Origin: Stackebrandtia albiflava
Lineage (GTDB): Bacteria > Actinomycetota > Actinomycetes > Mycobacteriales > Micromonosporaceae
Reading direction: 5' to 3'
Assembly (NCBI RefSeq): GCF_007994225.1
Contig: NZ_VLLL01000005.1
Coordinates: 376,359-440,358, forward strand
DNA length: 64,000 nucleotides
The notes beneath the pieces were generated by a model, which made no database searches, was not told where the DNA came from, and saw only the letters and a list, made by a program, of their open reading frames with translations. Below are positions 16,745 to 26,643 of the stretch, piece by piece (the first letter of the stretch is position 1; every line of letters starts with the position of its first letter). Both the position numbers and the translations under genes were made by a program.

Positions 16745-17275
16745 CGCCACGGTCGGCTGACCGGGCCGGGGCAGCAGCCGTATCCGTCCGTACCCCAGTA
16801 GCCACAGTGGATTGCGGTATCCGCCCGGCCCCCGCAGGCCCCAGTGTAGGCAGGCGTCGACCGGGCAACCGGGATGACCGGCCGCGAGTGAGCCGATCCG
16901 GGTGCCGGTCTCGACCGCCGTACCCGGGTCGGCCGGGTCGGTGACCGGCTCGTAGGTCGTGCGCAGGCCGGAGTCGTGGAGGACCGTGACGACCGTCCGG
17001 CCAGCGACCGGGCCGGCGAAGGTCACCCGGCCGGGTCCGGCGGCCAGGACGGGTCGGCCGGGTGCCGCCGCGAGATCCACGCCCCGGTGTCCCGGGCTCC
17101 ACGGATGCCTGCCGGGTGCGTAGTCGCGCACGACCGTGGTCGGCCGCAGCGGCCAGTCGAACGCCGGTGCGCGCGGTTCGCCGGCCGGAACGGGCGCGGC
17201 GCCGGAGGCGAGCGATCCGGCGCCCAGCGCGAGGACGAGGGTGGCGGTGGCCAGGAGGCCGATCGATGTGGACAT
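16745..17275 (-). CDS. M23-like peptidase domain protein, secreted; no stop codon near the expected end
   Basis: Starts at ATG 17275 with an N-terminal signal/anchor helix (SIGLLATATLVLALGAGSL). A LytM/M23 domain follows: WPLRPTT, PGHRGVDLAAAPG (His-x3-Asp zinc ligands), VTVLHDSGLRTTYEPV, and ACLHWGLRGPGGYRNPLWLL. The usual HxH carries Cys in place of the first His. The domain ends near 16790 (GRIRLLP), but this frame has no stop until 14549, deep in the antisense of the next two genes. Coordinates here cover the recognisable protein only. A homologous secreted protein lies beside rpsB in other actinobacteria. A CAGCAT box 7 nt upstream may give a leaderless transcript. Confidence 0.7.
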
Positions 17276-17572
17276 GAGAAGAATGCTGGTCGCCGCGCCC
17301 GTCCGTCGGCAAATCCGGCGCGGGCGGGCTGTGGACGACGCCCCTGTTGTGGAAAACCCACAGTGGACTCCTTGACGGCGGATGTGACTCCCGTCATAGT
17401 CGTCCCGGGTGCGTTCGGCCCGTGACGACACGGCCAGTCATACCCCCCGGTGACGCGGCTCTCCTCCCGCACCCCACCGGCGAACCCCACTCGTCACCGT
17501 GGCCCGCCTGCCGTACGGTGCCACAGTCGGGCGGGGCACCGGTACAGCACTTCCCCCATAAGGAGACCTCAA
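17276..17572. other. intergenic region between divergent M23 gene and membrane-protein gene
   Basis: 297 bp. Holds the TTGACG-N17-CATAGT promoter for the rightward gene, a small hairpin (TGTGG/CCACA, 17348-17362) and the AAGGAGACC ribosome site before 17573. Nothing else recognised. Confidence 0.5.
17372..17400 (+). promoter_or_regulatory. sigma-70-type promoter TTGACG-N17-CATAGT
   Basis: TTGACG at 17372-17377, a 17-nt spacer and CATAGT at 17395-17400. It faces the membrane-protein gene at 17573, giving a leader of about 165 nt. Confidence 0.55.
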
Positions 17573-18391
17573 GTGGCGGAACGCCAGAACTACCCAGACA
17601 GCAGCGGCGGCCGTTGGGACGCACCACTGCCGAACCGTCGACCGGAACCGGCGGAACGCCCCGGTTTCGTCGACCGCACCGAGCCGATGGGCCGTCCGGA
17701 CCGGCCCCAACCGGCCAACGACGTCTCGCTCGACGAGCTGATGGCCTCCCGGTCGCGGCGCACCCCCTTCCCCGAACAGGCGGCACCGGTCTCGGGCCCG
17801 CAGTGGCAGGGCGGGATGGAGCCCGACGCGCTCCACGGCGACCCCGAACTGGCCGCCGCGGCGGGCGTGGACGCCTACCGGCCGCAGTCGCCGGTCAGTG
17901 GACAACCCGTCTCCGGCGGCCATCCCGAACCCGCCGGTCAGCAGTACGGCGCGATGGACGAACCGACCCGGCTGCACAACCCCGTCACGCAGCAGGCCGC
18001 CCCGCCGCCCCACCCCGCGCCGCCGCCGGTCCCCGCCCAGGCGGGCGGCCAGAACCGGCGTGGCTACCCCGAACAGGTGGCCGAGGGCGTGTACCGGCGC
18101 AGCCGCCCCGGCCTGGGAGTCCTCCTCGCGGTCGTCGCGGTCGCCATGATCGCGCTCGTCGGCGGGATGCTGATCGCGACCGTCGGCGGTACCGGTCTCG
18201 CCAACCCCTCCGCGGTGGTGTCGGCGGCCCTGGCGTTCGCGGGCATCCCGCTGACGGCCTGGGGCCTCTACCCCCTGCTGGGCATGGGCTCCCAGGCGGG
18301 CCCGGACCACTACAGCGCACTGCTGCGGGCGCCCTACGTCCATCTGCTCACCGGGCTCGTGCTCCTGGTGGCGGCGGGCCTGGCGGCCTGA
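17573..18391 (+). CDS. hypothetical Pro-rich membrane protein
   Basis: 272 residues, family not recognised. Residues 1-175 are hydrophilic and disordered, rich in Pro, Gln, Gly and Arg (for example PPPHPAPPPVPAQAGGQ). The C-terminal 95 residues contain three predicted membrane helices: about 182-203 (VLLAVVAVAMIALVGGML), 209-235 and 252-272. The chain stops right after the last helix. GTG 17573 follows AAGGAGACC. This layout (long soluble arm, terminal helices) suggests an envelope-associated scaffold or regulator, but no function can be assigned. Confidence 0.75.
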   Translation: MAERQNYPDSSGGRWDAPLPNRRPEPAERPGFVDRTEPMGRPDRPQPANDVSLDELMASRSRRTPFPEQAAPVSGPQWQGGMEPDALHGDPELAAAAGVDAYRPQSPVSGQPVSGGHPEPAGQQYGAMDEPTRLHNPVTQQAAPPPHPAPPPVPAQAGGQNRRGYPEQVAEGVYRRSRPGLGVLLAVVAVAMIALVGGMLIATVGGTGLANPSAVVSAALAFAGIPLTAWGLYPLLGMGSQAGPDHYSALLRAPYVHLLTGLVLLVAAGLAA

Positions 18392-18446
18392 TCCCACCGT
18401 CCCACCGGTGAGGGCGACGCCGACGAGACCACGGCGGCACACCGCG

Positions 18447-18452
18447 TACACT
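18447..18452 (+). promoter_or_regulatory. -10 box TACACT, candidate rpsB-tsf promoter
   Basis: TACACT lies about 220 nt before the rpsB GTG, in the 283-bp gap after the membrane-protein gene. The resulting long leader could host S2 autoregulation; no defined structure was recognised. Confidence 0.4.
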
Positions 18453-18674
18453 GGTGCACCGGCGGCCACCGACGGTGGCCGACTATCGCGTGCGCGTTTC
18501 ACCGTCGCTCCCCGCGGGGCGTGAACGGTGCGGCGGCCTTCCCGGTCCGGATCCGTCCGGTATCTCACGGCCGTCGGCGAACGGGCACCAGGCGCGGGAG
18601 CGATTGCCCCGCGAACAACCAGGAGGCACACGTCACCGTGCGGCGACGTGTGCGTGAAGAAAGGAAACCAGGCA

Positions 18675-19523
18675 GTGCCTGTTGTCAGTATGCGTCAGCT
18701 GCTCGAGAGCGGCGTGCACTTCGGCCACCAGACCCGTCGCTGGAACCCGAAGATGAAGCGCTTCATCCTCACCGAGCGCAACGGCATCTACGTGATCGAC
18801 CTGCGTCAGACCCTCGACTACATCGAGAAGGCGTACGACTACGTCAAGAACACCGTCGCCGAAGGCGGCTCGGTGATGTTCGTGGGCACCAAGAAGCAGG
18901 CCCAGGAGGCCATCGAGGAGCAGGCCCGCCGTGTCGGGATGCCCTACGTGAACTACCGCTGGCTCGGCGGCATGCTCACCAACTTCCAGACCATCTTCAA
19001 GCGGCTGCAGCGGCTCAAGGAACTCGAGATCCTGGAGCAGTCCGGCAACCCGAAGGAGGGCCGGACCAAGAAGGAACTCCTGCAGCTCATGCGGGAGAAG
19101 GACAAGCTGGCCCGCACCCTGGGCGGCCTCCGCGACATGACGAAGCTCCCCAACGCCATCTGGGTGGTCGACACCAAGAAGGAGCACATCGCCGTCGACG
19201 AGGCGCGCAAGCTCGGCATCCCGGTCATCGCGGTGCTGGACACCAACTGCGACCCCGACGAGGTCGATTTCCCCGTCCCCGGTAACGACGACGCGATCCG
19301 GTCGGCCGCGCTGCTGACCCGTGTCATCGCGGACGCGGTCGCGGACGGCCTGATCGCCCGCGCCGGCTCCGCCAAGGGCGACGACGAGAAGCCCGGCACG
19401 GCGGGCGGTTCCTCCGAGGAGCCGCTGGCCGAGTGGGAGCGGGAGCTGCTGGAGAAGTCCGACTCCGCCCCCGCCCCGGCCGCCGAAGCCCCGGCCGCCG
19501 AGGCTCCGGCTTCGGAGTCCTGA
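18675..19523 (+). CDS. rpsB: 30S ribosomal protein S2
   Basis: 282 residues. Starts [30 protein letters not shown], then [28 protein letters not shown] and the C-terminal [28 protein letters not shown] signature. The last 40 residues are an Ala/Pro/Glu tail ([16 protein letters not shown]). GTG 18675 follows GAAAGGAAA. Longer upstream frame is not supported. tsf follows after 65 nt. Confidence 0.97.
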   Translation: MPVVSMRQLLESGVHFGHQTRRWNPKMKRFILTERNGIYVIDLRQTLDYIEKAYDYVKNTVAEGGSVMFVGTKKQAQEAIEEQARRVGMPYVNYRWLGGMLTNFQTIFKRLQRLKELEILEQSGNPKEGRTKKELLQLMREKDKLARTLGGLRDMTKLPNAIWVVDTKKEHIAVDEARKLGIPVIAVLDTNCDPDEVDFPVPGNDDAIRSAALLTRVIADAVADGLIARAGSAKGDDEKPGTAGGSSEEPLAEWERELLEKSDSAPAPAAEAPAAEAPASES

Positions 19524-19588
19524 TCGTCGCCCCGGCACGCCGTACGGCGTGCCGGGCCCAATCGTCAACACCGTCGAGGAAAGAGGAA

Positions 19589-20401
19589 ATGGCCACAATC
19601 ACCGCCGCCGACATCAAGCGGCTCCGGGAGCTGACCGGTGCCGGAATGATGGACGTCAAGAAGGCCCTGACCGACGCCGACGGCGACTTCGATGCCGCCG
19701 TGGAGGCACTGCGCATCAAGGGCGCCAAGGACGTCGGCAAGCGCGCCGGTCGTACCGCCGCCAACGGTCTGGTCGCCCAGTCGGGCACCGCCCTGCTGGA
19801 ACTCAACTGCGAGACCGACTTCGTCGCCAAGAACGGCGCCTTCATCGAGCTCGCCCAGTCGCTCGTCGAGCACGTCGCGGCCACCCGGCCCGCCGACGTC
19901 CCCGCGTTGCTGGCCAGTGAGCTGAACGGCAAGTCCGTCGCCGACCTGCTGGCGGAGGAGTCGGCCAAGATCGGCGAGAAGCTGGTGCTCAACCGGATCG
20001 CGGTGCTGGAGGGCGACGTCGCCGTCTACATGCACCGCAAGGCCGAGGACCTGCCGCCGCAGGTCGGCGTGATGGTCGCCTACAACGGTGATGCCGAGGC
20101 CGCCCGCGGCGTCGGCATGCAGATCGCCGCCATGCGACCGAAGTACCTGACCCGTGACGAGGTCCCCGCCGACGTCGTCGAGGCCGAGCGCCGTGTCGCC
20201 GAGCAGACCGCCCGCGAGGAGGGCAAGCCGGAGCAGGCGATCGAGAAGATCGTGACCGGCAAGGTCAACGCCTACTACAAGGACTTCGTGCTGCTGGAGC
20301 AGATGTCGGTGTCCGAGAACAAGAAGACCGTCACCCAGGTCCTGGAGGCCGCGGGCACGACCGTCACCGCGTTCGCCCGTTTCGAGGTCGGACAGGAGTA
20401 G
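19589..20401 (+). CDS. tsf: elongation factor Ts
   Basis: Nucleotide exchange factor for EF-Tu. 270 residues. N-terminal UBA-like domain ([24 protein letters not shown]), the core [14 protein letters not shown] and the C-terminal coiled-coil/dimer region. ATG 19589 follows GAGGAAAGAGGAA. Actinobacterial length. Followed by a strong hairpin before pyrH. Confidence 0.97.
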   Translation: MATITAADIKRLRELTGAGMMDVKKALTDADGDFDAAVEALRIKGAKDVGKRAGRTAANGLVAQSGTALLELNCETDFVAKNGAFIELAQSLVEHVAATRPADVPALLASELNGKSVADLLAEESAKIGEKLVLNRIAVLEGDVAVYMHRKAEDLPPQVGVMVAYNGDAEAARGVGMQIAAMRPKYLTRDEVPADVVEAERRVAEQTAREEGKPEQAIEKIVTGKVNAYYKDFVLLEQMSVSENKKTVTQVLEAAGTTVTAFARFEVGQE

Positions 20402-20494
20402 TCCGCCGCGGACGCGGCCCGTCGGGCCCCGCTGATACGGTTCTTCGGGCCGTCGGCGGGGCGGCCGACCGGCGTCCGTGCGGAGTGCGGAGTG

Positions 20495-20541
20495 AACGAG
20501 GGGGTCATCGGATGGCGCGATCCACCGATGACCCCCTCGTT
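20495..20541 (+). terminator. 17-bp inverted repeat between tsf and pyrH
   Basis: AACGAGGGGGTCATCGG (20495-20511) is the exact reverse complement of 20525-20541 across a 13-nt loop. It lies 94 nt after tsf and ends 39 nt before pyrH, so it is either the tsf terminator or a pyrH attenuator. Confidence 0.65.
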
Positions 20542-20580
20542 TCGCGCGTACCGAGCCAGACACAGAAGGGGTTGATGACC

Positions 20581-21312
20581 ATGGCCGAGACCACACGGCA
20601 CCGATACCGCAGAGTGGTTCTGAAACTGTCGGGCGAGGTGTTCGGCGGCGGCGCCGTCGGAGTGGACCCCGACGTGGTGGCGGGGATCGCGGGGCAGATC
20701 GCGCAGGCCGCCCGCACCGGGGTCCAGATCGCCGCCGTGGTCGGCGGGGGCAACTTCTTCCGGGGCGCGGAGTTGCAGCGTCGCGGCATGGAACGTACCC
20801 GCGCCGACTACATGGGCATGCTGGGCACGGTCATGAACTGCCTGGCGCTGCAGGACTTCCTGGAGAAGGAGGGAGTCGACACCCGCGTCCAGACCGCCAT
20901 CACGATGGCGCAGGTCGCCGAGGCCTACATCCCGCGCCGGGCGATGCGCCACCTGGAGAAGGGCCGGGTGGTCATCTTCGGTGCGGGCGCCGGGATGCCG
21001 TACTTCTCCACCGACACCGTCTCCGCGCAGCGCGCGCTGGAGATCAAGGCCGACGCGGTCCTGATGAGCAAGAACGGCGTGGACGCCGTCTACACCGCCG
21101 ACCCCCGGGTCGACCCCACCGCGCAGCGGCTGGAGACCGTGACGTTCGAGGAGGCGCTGTTGCGTCGCCTCCAGGTCGTCGACCAGGCCGCTTTCAGCCT
21201 CTGCCAGGAGAACCGGCTTCCCATGCTGGTGTTCGGCGCCGAGGGCGAGGACTCGATCCTGCGTGCCCTCAACGGCGACGAGATCGGCACCCTGATCACC
21301 TCGGCGGGTTAG
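20581..21312 (+). CDS. pyrH: UMP kinase
   Basis: Phosphorylates UMP to UDP for pyrimidine nucleotide synthesis. 243 residues. Amino-acid-kinase fold: [23 protein letters not shown], the [18 protein letters not shown] helix, [21 protein letters not shown] and [15 protein letters not shown] 20581 follows AAGGGG 10 nt upstream; an ATG at 20578... region in-frame alternatives lie close by and do not change the product. First gene of pyrH-frr-cdsA-rlmN. Confidence 0.95.
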   Translation: MAETTRHRYRRVVLKLSGEVFGGGAVGVDPDVVAGIAGQIAQAARTGVQIAAVVGGGNFFRGAELQRRGMERTRADYMGMLGTVMNCLALQDFLEKEGVDTRVQTAITMAQVAEAYIPRRAMRHLEKGRVVIFGAGAGMPYFSTDTVSAQRALEIKADAVLMSKNGVDAVYTADPRVDPTAQRLETVTFEEALLRRLQVVDQAAFSLCQENRLPMLVFGAEGEDSILRALNGDEIGTLITSAG

Positions 21313-21443
21313 GCCACCCGGCCACCGTATCGAGTGGTGCGCGAGCGGGCAGCCGTCACACTCACCACGCCCACATGACAACATGGCAGTCATCACCGAC
21401 CGTTGACCGGCGTTCTCGCCGCCTTACCGCCAGAATGTGAGAT

Positions 21444-22007
21444 GTGACCGTGATCGAGGAGACACTCTTCGAAGCCGAGGAAAAGATGGAGGGCTCGATC
21501 GAGCACGCCAAGGAGGAGTTCGCCGCGATCCGTACCGGACGCGCCTCCGCGGCGATGTTCTCCAAGATCCTCGTGGACTACTACGGTTCACCGACTCCGT
21601 TGCCCCAGTTGGCCTCCATCGGGGTGCCGGAGCCGCGCATGGTGATCATCAAACCGTATGACGCGTCGCAGGCCGACGCGTTGGAACGCGCCATCCGCGA
21701 CTCCGACCTGGGCGTCAACCCCAACAACGAGGGCACCCAGCTGCGCCTGGTGCTTCCGCAGATGACCGAGGAACGCCGCCGCGAGATGATAAAGGTCGCC
21801 CGGCAGAAGGGTGAGGAGTCCAAGGTCGCGGTGCGCAACGTGCGCCGCAAGGCCAAGGAGGAGCTCGACCGGCTGGTCCGGGACGGCGAGGTGGGCGAGG
21901 ACGAGGGACGTCGGGCGGAGAAGGAGCTGGACGAGCTGACCCAGCGCCACGTCAAGTCGATCGACGAACTCGTGTCGCACAAAGAAGCCGAACTCCTCGA
22001 AATCTGA
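21444..22007 (+). CDS. frr: ribosome recycling factor
   Basis: Splits post-termination ribosomes together with EF-G. 187 residues, normal length. [23 protein letters not shown] at the N terminus, the [22 protein letters not shown] domain II loop, then [27 protein letters not shown] 21444. A CAGAAT hexamer 7 nt before the GTG could make it leaderless, although it also follows pyrH by 131 nt. Its TGA shares one base with the cdsA ATG. Confidence 0.96.
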   Translation: MTVIEETLFEAEEKMEGSIEHAKEEFAAIRTGRASAAMFSKILVDYYGSPTPLPQLASIGVPEPRMVIIKPYDASQADALERAIRDSDLGVNPNNEGTQLRLVLPQMTEERRREMIKVARQKGEESKVAVRNVRRKAKEELDRLVRDGEVGEDEGRRAEKELDELTQRHVKSIDELVSHKEAELLEI

Positions 22008-23005
22008 TGAACCGCCACGACACCCCGCCGGCCGGGTCCCCTCGCCGGCGTTTCGCCGCGCCCGGTGAAGCCGGGCCTCGCGGGCCGGAGGGCCACGAGG
22101 GCGACCACTACGACCCCGCACCGCCTCCCCCCGGTGAGCCGGCCGCAGACGGCACGGTCTCCGATCCGGCGGAGCCGCCCGCGACACGCCCGAGCCGGGC
22201 GGGCCGCAATCTACCGGTCGCCATCGGGGTCGGTCTGGGCCTGGGGGCGCTGGTACTGGCGTCCCTGTTGATCTATCGACAGGTCTTCCTCATCGTGGTG
22301 GTGCTCGCCGTCGCGGTGGGCATCTGGGAACTCGCCACGGCCATGCGCAAGGCCGACATCCGGGTCCCGGTGTGGCCCCTGGTGGGGTGTGGCGTCGGAA
22401 TGCTGGCGCTCACCTGGTTCGCGGGGGCGCCGATGCTGGTCGTGGGACTCGGTGTCACGGTGGCGTTCCTGGTGGTGTGGCGGCTGGCGGACGGCGCCAC
22501 CGGCTATCACGTCGACGTCCCCGCGGCGACGCTCGTGGCGACCTACATCCCGTTCCTGGGCGGCTTCGCGGTACTCATGGTGGTGCCCGACGACGGGCAC
22601 CTGCGGATCATCGTGACCCTGGCGGTGGTGGTCCTGTCCGACACCGGTGGATATGTCGCCGGTGTCCTGTTCGGACGGCATCCGATGGCGCCCCGGATCA
22701 GCCCGAAGAAGTCCTGGGAGGGCATGGCCGGCTCGCTGGCGGCCTGCGCGATCGGAGGCGCCGTCCTGCTGTGGGTGACGTTCGACGTCGCGTGGTGGCA
22801 GGGGGCGCTGTTCGGTGTGACGCTTGCGGTGGCGGCGACCCTGGGCGACCTGACCGAGTCGCTGATGAAGCGCGACCTCGGTGTCAAGGACATGAGCAAC
22901 CTCATTCCCGGACACGGCGGGCTCATGGACCGGTTGGACTCGATCCTGCTGGTGCTGCCCGTCGCCTATGCCTGGCTGGCATACCTGGCTCCGGTGTCGG
23001 CATGA
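22007..23005 (+). CDS. cdsA: phosphatidate cytidylyltransferase
   Basis: Makes CDP-diacylglycerol for phospholipid synthesis at the membrane. 332 residues. A disordered Pro/Gly/Glu-rich cytosolic arm (1-65) precedes about eight membrane helices. The family signature is complete near the C terminus: [15 protein letters not shown] followed by [13 protein letters not shown]. The start codon overlaps the frr stop by one base. Order frr-cdsA-rlmN is conserved in Actinobacteria. Confidence 0.94.
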   Translation: MNRHDTPPAGSPRRRFAAPGEAGPRGPEGHEGDHYDPAPPPPGEPAADGTVSDPAEPPATRPSRAGRNLPVAIGVGLGLGALVLASLLIYRQVFLIVVVLAVAVGIWELATAMRKADIRVPVWPLVGCGVGMLALTWFAGAPMLVVGLGVTVAFLVVWRLADGATGYHVDVPAATLVATYIPFLGGFAVLMVVPDDGHLRIIVTLAVVVLSDTGGYVAGVLFGRHPMAPRISPKKSWEGMAGSLAACAIGGAVLLWVTFDVAWWQGALFGVTLAVAATLGDLTESLMKRDLGVKDMSNLIPGHGGLMDRLDSILLVLPVAYAWLAYLAPVSA

Positions 23006-23078
23006 GGTGGCCGCCGTTGCGAGTTTCGGCACCTATCGGGCGTCGGTCGGTGTGGCGGCGTGTAAGACTTGGCTGGAC

Positions 23079-24245
23079 ATGACGATGCCAGCCTTGAACC
23101 TCAATCCCGTCCGGGCCAACCGGAGTATGCCTCCGAAACACCTGGCCGACCTCAGCCTCGCCGAACGCCGTGAGGCCGTGGTCGCGTTGGGGCAACCCGC
23201 TTTCCGTGCGAACCAGCTCTCCCACCACTACTTCGCCAGACGGGTCACCGACGTCGCCGAGATGACGGATCTGCCGGCATCGGTCCGGGAGGGCCTGGCC
23301 GCCGAGCTGTTCCCCCGGTTGCTGACCACGGTGCGGGCGGCCGAATGCGACGACGGGGCGACCCGCAAGACGTTGTGGCGGCTCCATGACGGATCGCTGG
23401 TGGAGAGCGTTCTCATGGGGTACACCGACCGTGCGACGGTGTGCGTCTCCTCACAGGCCGGGTGTGGTATGGCGTGTCCCTTCTGCGCCACCGGGCAGGC
23501 CGGGTTGACACGTAACATGTCCACGGCCGAGATCGTTGAACAGATCGTCAGCGCCGCCCGGACGTCCGAGGCGGCGGGGTTGGGCCGGTTGTCCCACGTC
23601 GTGTTCATGGGCATGGGGGAACCACTGGCCAACTACTCGCGGGTGGTGGCGGCACTGCGGCGGGTGACCTCGCCGGCCCCGGAGGGGCTCGGTCTGTCGG
23701 CACGGCACATCACGGTGTCGACCGTCGGGCTGGTTCCGGCCATTCGGAGGTTGACGGAAGAAGATCTGTCGGTGACGCTGGCAGTGTCCCTGCACGCTCC
23801 CGACGACGAGCTCCGGGACGAACTGGTACCGATCAACAACCGATGGAAGGTCGCGGAAGTGCTTGACGCCGCATGGCAGTATGCGAAGCGCACCGGGCGA
23901 CGGGTCTCCATCGAATACGCGATGATCCGCGACGTGAACGACCAACCATGGCGTGCCGATCTGCTCGGCCGGTTGTTGAGAGGAAAGCTTGCGCATGTCA
24001 ATCTGATTCCCCTGAACCCGACTCCGGGTAGCCGTTGGGACGCCAGTCCGAAACCGGTGGAACGGGAGTTCGTGGCACGGCTGCGGGCGGCGGGTGTGCC
24101 GACCACGGTCCGTGACACCCGTGGCCGGGAGATAGACGGCGCATGCGGGCAGCTCGCGGCCTCGGAGCAGGTTGCGCAGCCGCAGGGCGGCACGGAACAA
24201 TTGGCCCACGTACGACGGGGCGATTCACGGAAGGTGGCTTTGTAG
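23079..24245 (+). CDS. rlmN: 23S rRNA A2503 / tRNA A37 C2-methyltransferase RlmN (radical SAM)
   Basis: 388 residues. The radical-SAM cluster ligands are in [15 protein letters not shown] (C-x3-C-x2-C). The methyl-carrying/resolving Cys pair includes the C-terminal [18 protein letters not shown] and [17 protein letters not shown] are also seen. ATG 23079 is used; the longer upstream frame overlaps cdsA and is unsupported. The TAG stop shares a base with the GTG of the next gene, giving tight coupling. Confidence 0.94.
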   Translation: MTMPALNLNPVRANRSMPPKHLADLSLAERREAVVALGQPAFRANQLSHHYFARRVTDVAEMTDLPASVREGLAAELFPRLLTTVRAAECDDGATRKTLWRLHDGSLVESVLMGYTDRATVCVSSQAGCGMACPFCATGQAGLTRNMSTAEIVEQIVSAARTSEAAGLGRLSHVVFMGMGEPLANYSRVVAALRRVTSPAPEGLGLSARHITVSTVGLVPAIRRLTEEDLSVTLAVSLHAPDDELRDELVPINNRWKVAEVLDAAWQYAKRTGRRVSIEYAMIRDVNDQPWRADLLGRLLRGKLAHVNLIPLNPTPGSRWDASPKPVEREFVARLRAAGVPTTVRDTRGREIDGACGQLAASEQVAQPQGGTEQLAHVRRGDSRKVAL

Positions 24246-26131
24246 TGGCCAATCATGGTGATCGGTTCAGACGACGGGCACTGAGTCGCGGGTACAAGGT
24301 CGACGAGGTCGACGCTTTCCTTGACAGGGTCGAGGCGACGTTGGCGGGCGAACCGATGGGTTCCCCGGTTCCGTCGCAAGAAGTCGACGACGTGGTGTTC
24401 CGAGTCCGGTTCGGTGGCTATGACGAATGGCAGGTCGACGTCTACCTGGACCGGGTCGCAAGGCAGTTGAGCGAGCTGGAGGAGCGGGGCGTCCTGGGCA
24501 GGGCTCCGTCGCCGGAGTTCGTCAACGGCCCGCAACGCCACGACGACATGCCGGGCCGGGGCGACGACATGCGCGACATGCCGCCGCGCGACCGTGACAT
24601 GCCGCCGCCGCGCGAGCACGGCCCGCGTGACATGCCTCCGAGGGACATGCCTCCCAGGGACATGCCGCCGCCGCGCGAGCACGGTCCGCGTGACATGCCT
24701 CCGAGGGACATGCCGCCACGTGACATGCCGCCGCCCCGTGAACACGGTCCGCGCGACATGCGTGACGCGCCCATGGGCGCGCGGGAGATGTCGCCGCCCG
24801 GGCGGGAGCCGGGTCGCGACCGCCACGCCATGCACGCCGAGCCGTCCACGCCGCCCCCCACGAGCCGGCGTCCGGAACCGCCTCGGGGCCGCCCGGAACG
24901 CGGTGCGCCACCGGTCGTCGAGGACGACGGCGAGAGCTTCGCGCACCTGCGTGCCGACGACGGGGAGGGTTTCGGCCACCTGGCGCCGCGCATCGACGAC
25001 GACGACCCGTTCGGTGGCCGGCCGACACGTCGGCACCACACCCCGCCGGCCGGTTTCGACCGGCGCGGCGAGGAGCGGCCACCGCCCGGTGCCGACCGTT
25101 TCGACGGACCACCGGCGGACCGTTTCGACGGCCCGCCGCCCGGTGCCGACCGCTTCGACGCGCCGCCGCCGGACCGCTTCGAACCTCCGACCGAGCGTTT
25201 CGAGGCGCCACCGCCGGAGCGTTTCGAGCCGGGACCCGACCGTCCCGCGGGTGGTCCGCCGCACGAGCGGTTCGCGCCGCCGCAGGAGCGTCGTTTCCCG
25301 CCCGAACCCGAACCGTTCGGCGCCAGGGACGGCGGCAGGCCCCCTGCCGCGGCACCGCCGCCGCCCGCGTGGGGTGCCGAGCCGGGCCCGGGTTTCGAAC
25401 GTCCCACGCCGCCGCGCGGCTTCGACGACGACATGACCCGGCCGATCAGGCGACCGGTGGAGGAGCCGGAGGTCGACTCACAGTTGACCCAGCGGTTGCG
25501 CCGGGGTACCGACGACCGTTTCGCGCCGCCCGCCCAGCGCGGTGAGCCGGTCGGGCCGCCGCCCGGTGTGGACCCGACGCCGCCTCGTGGCGTGGACCCC
25601 GGTGCGACGATGCCGCACCCGGTGGTGCCGCAGCCCAGCCGCCCGGCGTCGCCTTACGGTGACCAGCCGCCGTACGGGGAGCAGCCCGGATACGGTGAGC
25701 CGCGCACGGTTCCGCCGGTGTCGGGACCGCCGGGTGAGCCCGCCGGCGCCAAGGTCGATTATGGACGCAGGAACCCGTATGAGGGCCGTGGTGTCTTCGA
25801 CGGTCCCGGCCGTCACGGCCGCGAGGAGATGACGACCGAACTGCGGACCTCCGACTCCCCGTTCACGCCACAGGACCTCCAGCGGTTGGAGCAGTTGCGC
25901 GGCGCGTTCCAGCCCCGCCGCTTCGGCAGCGGGTACGACCCGGCCCAGGTGGATCGGATCTTCGACGCGATGTCCGCCAACATGACGGGACGTTCCCCGG
26001 TTCCGGTGAGCGACAAGGAGCTGGACACCAGCCAGTTCAGTCTCGTGCAGCGCGGTTACTTCGAGGCCGAGGTGGACGCGGCACTGCGCGAGGTGCGGGA
26101 CATCTTCGCCAAGCGCGGCATGGTCCGCTGA
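24245..26131 (+). CDS. DivIVA-domain protein with long Pro-rich repeat region
   Basis: 628 residues. N-terminal DivIVA-like part (FRRRALSRGYKVDEVDAFLDRV, about 5-80), where the repeated GYKVDEVDAFLDR / GYDEWQVDVYLDR units are the membrane-curvature-sensing type. A roughly 440-residue disordered centre follows, with two repeat families (RDMPP/REHGP at about 115-172 and DRF-x-PP at about 280-345). A second DivIVA-like pair occupies about 545-625 (GSGYDPAQVDRIFD and QRGYFEAEVDAALREV). The layout suggests a polar or septal scaffold. The GTG start overlaps the rlmN stop by one base, a position it shares with related proteins elsewhere in the phylum as far as I recall. Confidence 0.82.
   Translation: MANHGDRFRRRALSRGYKVDEVDAFLDRVEATLAGEPMGSPVPSQEVDDVVFRVRFGGYDEWQVDVYLDRVARQLSELEERGVLGRAPSPEFVNGPQRHDDMPGRGDDMRDMPPRDRDMPPPREHGPRDMPPRDMPPRDMPPPREHGPRDMPPRDMPPRDMPPPREHGPRDMRDAPMGAREMSPPGREPGRDRHAMHAEPSTPPPTSRRPEPPRGRPERGAPPVVEDDGESFAHLRADDGEGFGHLAPRIDDDDPFGGRPTRRHHTPPAGFDRRGEERPPPGADRFDGPPADRFDGPPPGADRFDAPPPDRFEPPTERFEAPPPERFEPGPDRPAGGPPHERFAPPQERRFPPEPEPFGARDGGRPPAAAPPPPAWGAEPGPGFERPTPPRGFDDDMTRPIRRPVEEPEVDSQLTQRLRRGTDDRFAPPAQRGEPVGPPPGVDPTPPRGVDPGATMPHPVVPQPSRPASPYGDQPPYGEQPGYGEPRTVPPVSGPPGEPAGAKVDYGRRNPYEGRGVFDGPGRHGREEMTTELRTSDSPFTPQDLQRLEQLRGAFQPRRFGSGYDPAQVDRIFDAMSANMTGRSPVPVSDKELDTSQFSLVQRGYFEAEVDAALREVRDIFAKRGMVR
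24593..24760 (+). repeat. 63-bp in-frame tandem repeat in the DivIVA-like gene
   Basis: Unit 1 24593-24655, unit 2 24656-24718 and a partial unit 3 from 24719. Each full unit encodes 21 residues: RDMPPPREHGP followed by two RDMPP copies. Silent differences between copies show it is not an assembly duplication. Confidence 0.8.
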
Positions 26132-26141
26132 GACGACGACA

Positions 26142-26179
26142 CGAGTGAGGCCCCGGACGACCGTCCGGGGCCTCACTCG
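26142..26179. terminator. bidirectional terminator between DivIVA-like and DUF2631 genes
   Basis: Arms 26142-26159 and 26162-26179 are 18-bp exact reverse complements with a 2-nt centre. It serves both convergent genes. Confidence 0.8.
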
Positions 26180-26194
26180 TCGTCTGGGACGGGA

Positions 26195-26419
26195 CTACTC
26201 GCGGAGACCGTTGCGGACCATCACCCAGTCGGTGATGATCGCCAGGGCGATGACGATGGCGAAGCCGCCCAGCCACAGGTCTTCCACGCGCCCCTCGTGG
26301 TTGCCGTACAGGTAGGCCACCATGGTGATGATCGCCGCGATGCCCACGGTGTAGGCCAGTTTGCGGTTGGTGGGTTTGCGCTGGTCCGGTGACGTCACCG
26401 GTTCGTCGTGACCTGCCAC
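26195..26419 (-). CDS. DUF2631 small membrane protein
   Basis: 74 residues from GTG 26419 with GAAGGA upstream. Two membrane helices: about 21-40 (KLAYTVGIAAIITMVAYLYG) and 49-66. The inter-helix GNHEGRVEDLWLGGFA block is the DUF2631 signature. Function unknown. Members of this family are found beside rlmN/cdsA in other actinobacteria. Confidence 0.8.
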   Translation of the reverse strand: MAGHDEPVTSPDQRKPTNRKLAYTVGIAAIITMVAYLYGNHEGRVEDLWLGGFAIVIALAIITDWVMVRNGLRE

Positions 26420-26643
26420 TGTCCTTCGACCTTTCGCGTGGTGGATCCGTTGGGCTCGCGGTTAGTGTCCCATGGCCGTACCGTCGCGCCGTGGCGACCT
26501 GCGAGACCCGGTTCACACCGGAGCGACCCGGTCTCATCGGCCACTCGGGCGCAGCGCGACGCGGGACCCGGTTCACCAGGCGGGTAAGGTCGGGGCGCGG
26601 GGCAATTCCACGTTCTCACTAGAACCGAAGGGCGAGAATCGAC

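Noticed and set aside
17345-17362. DnaA-box-like TTGTGGAAAA
   Set aside because: Only one imperfect site, no dnaA/dnaN or box cluster; not treated as an origin.
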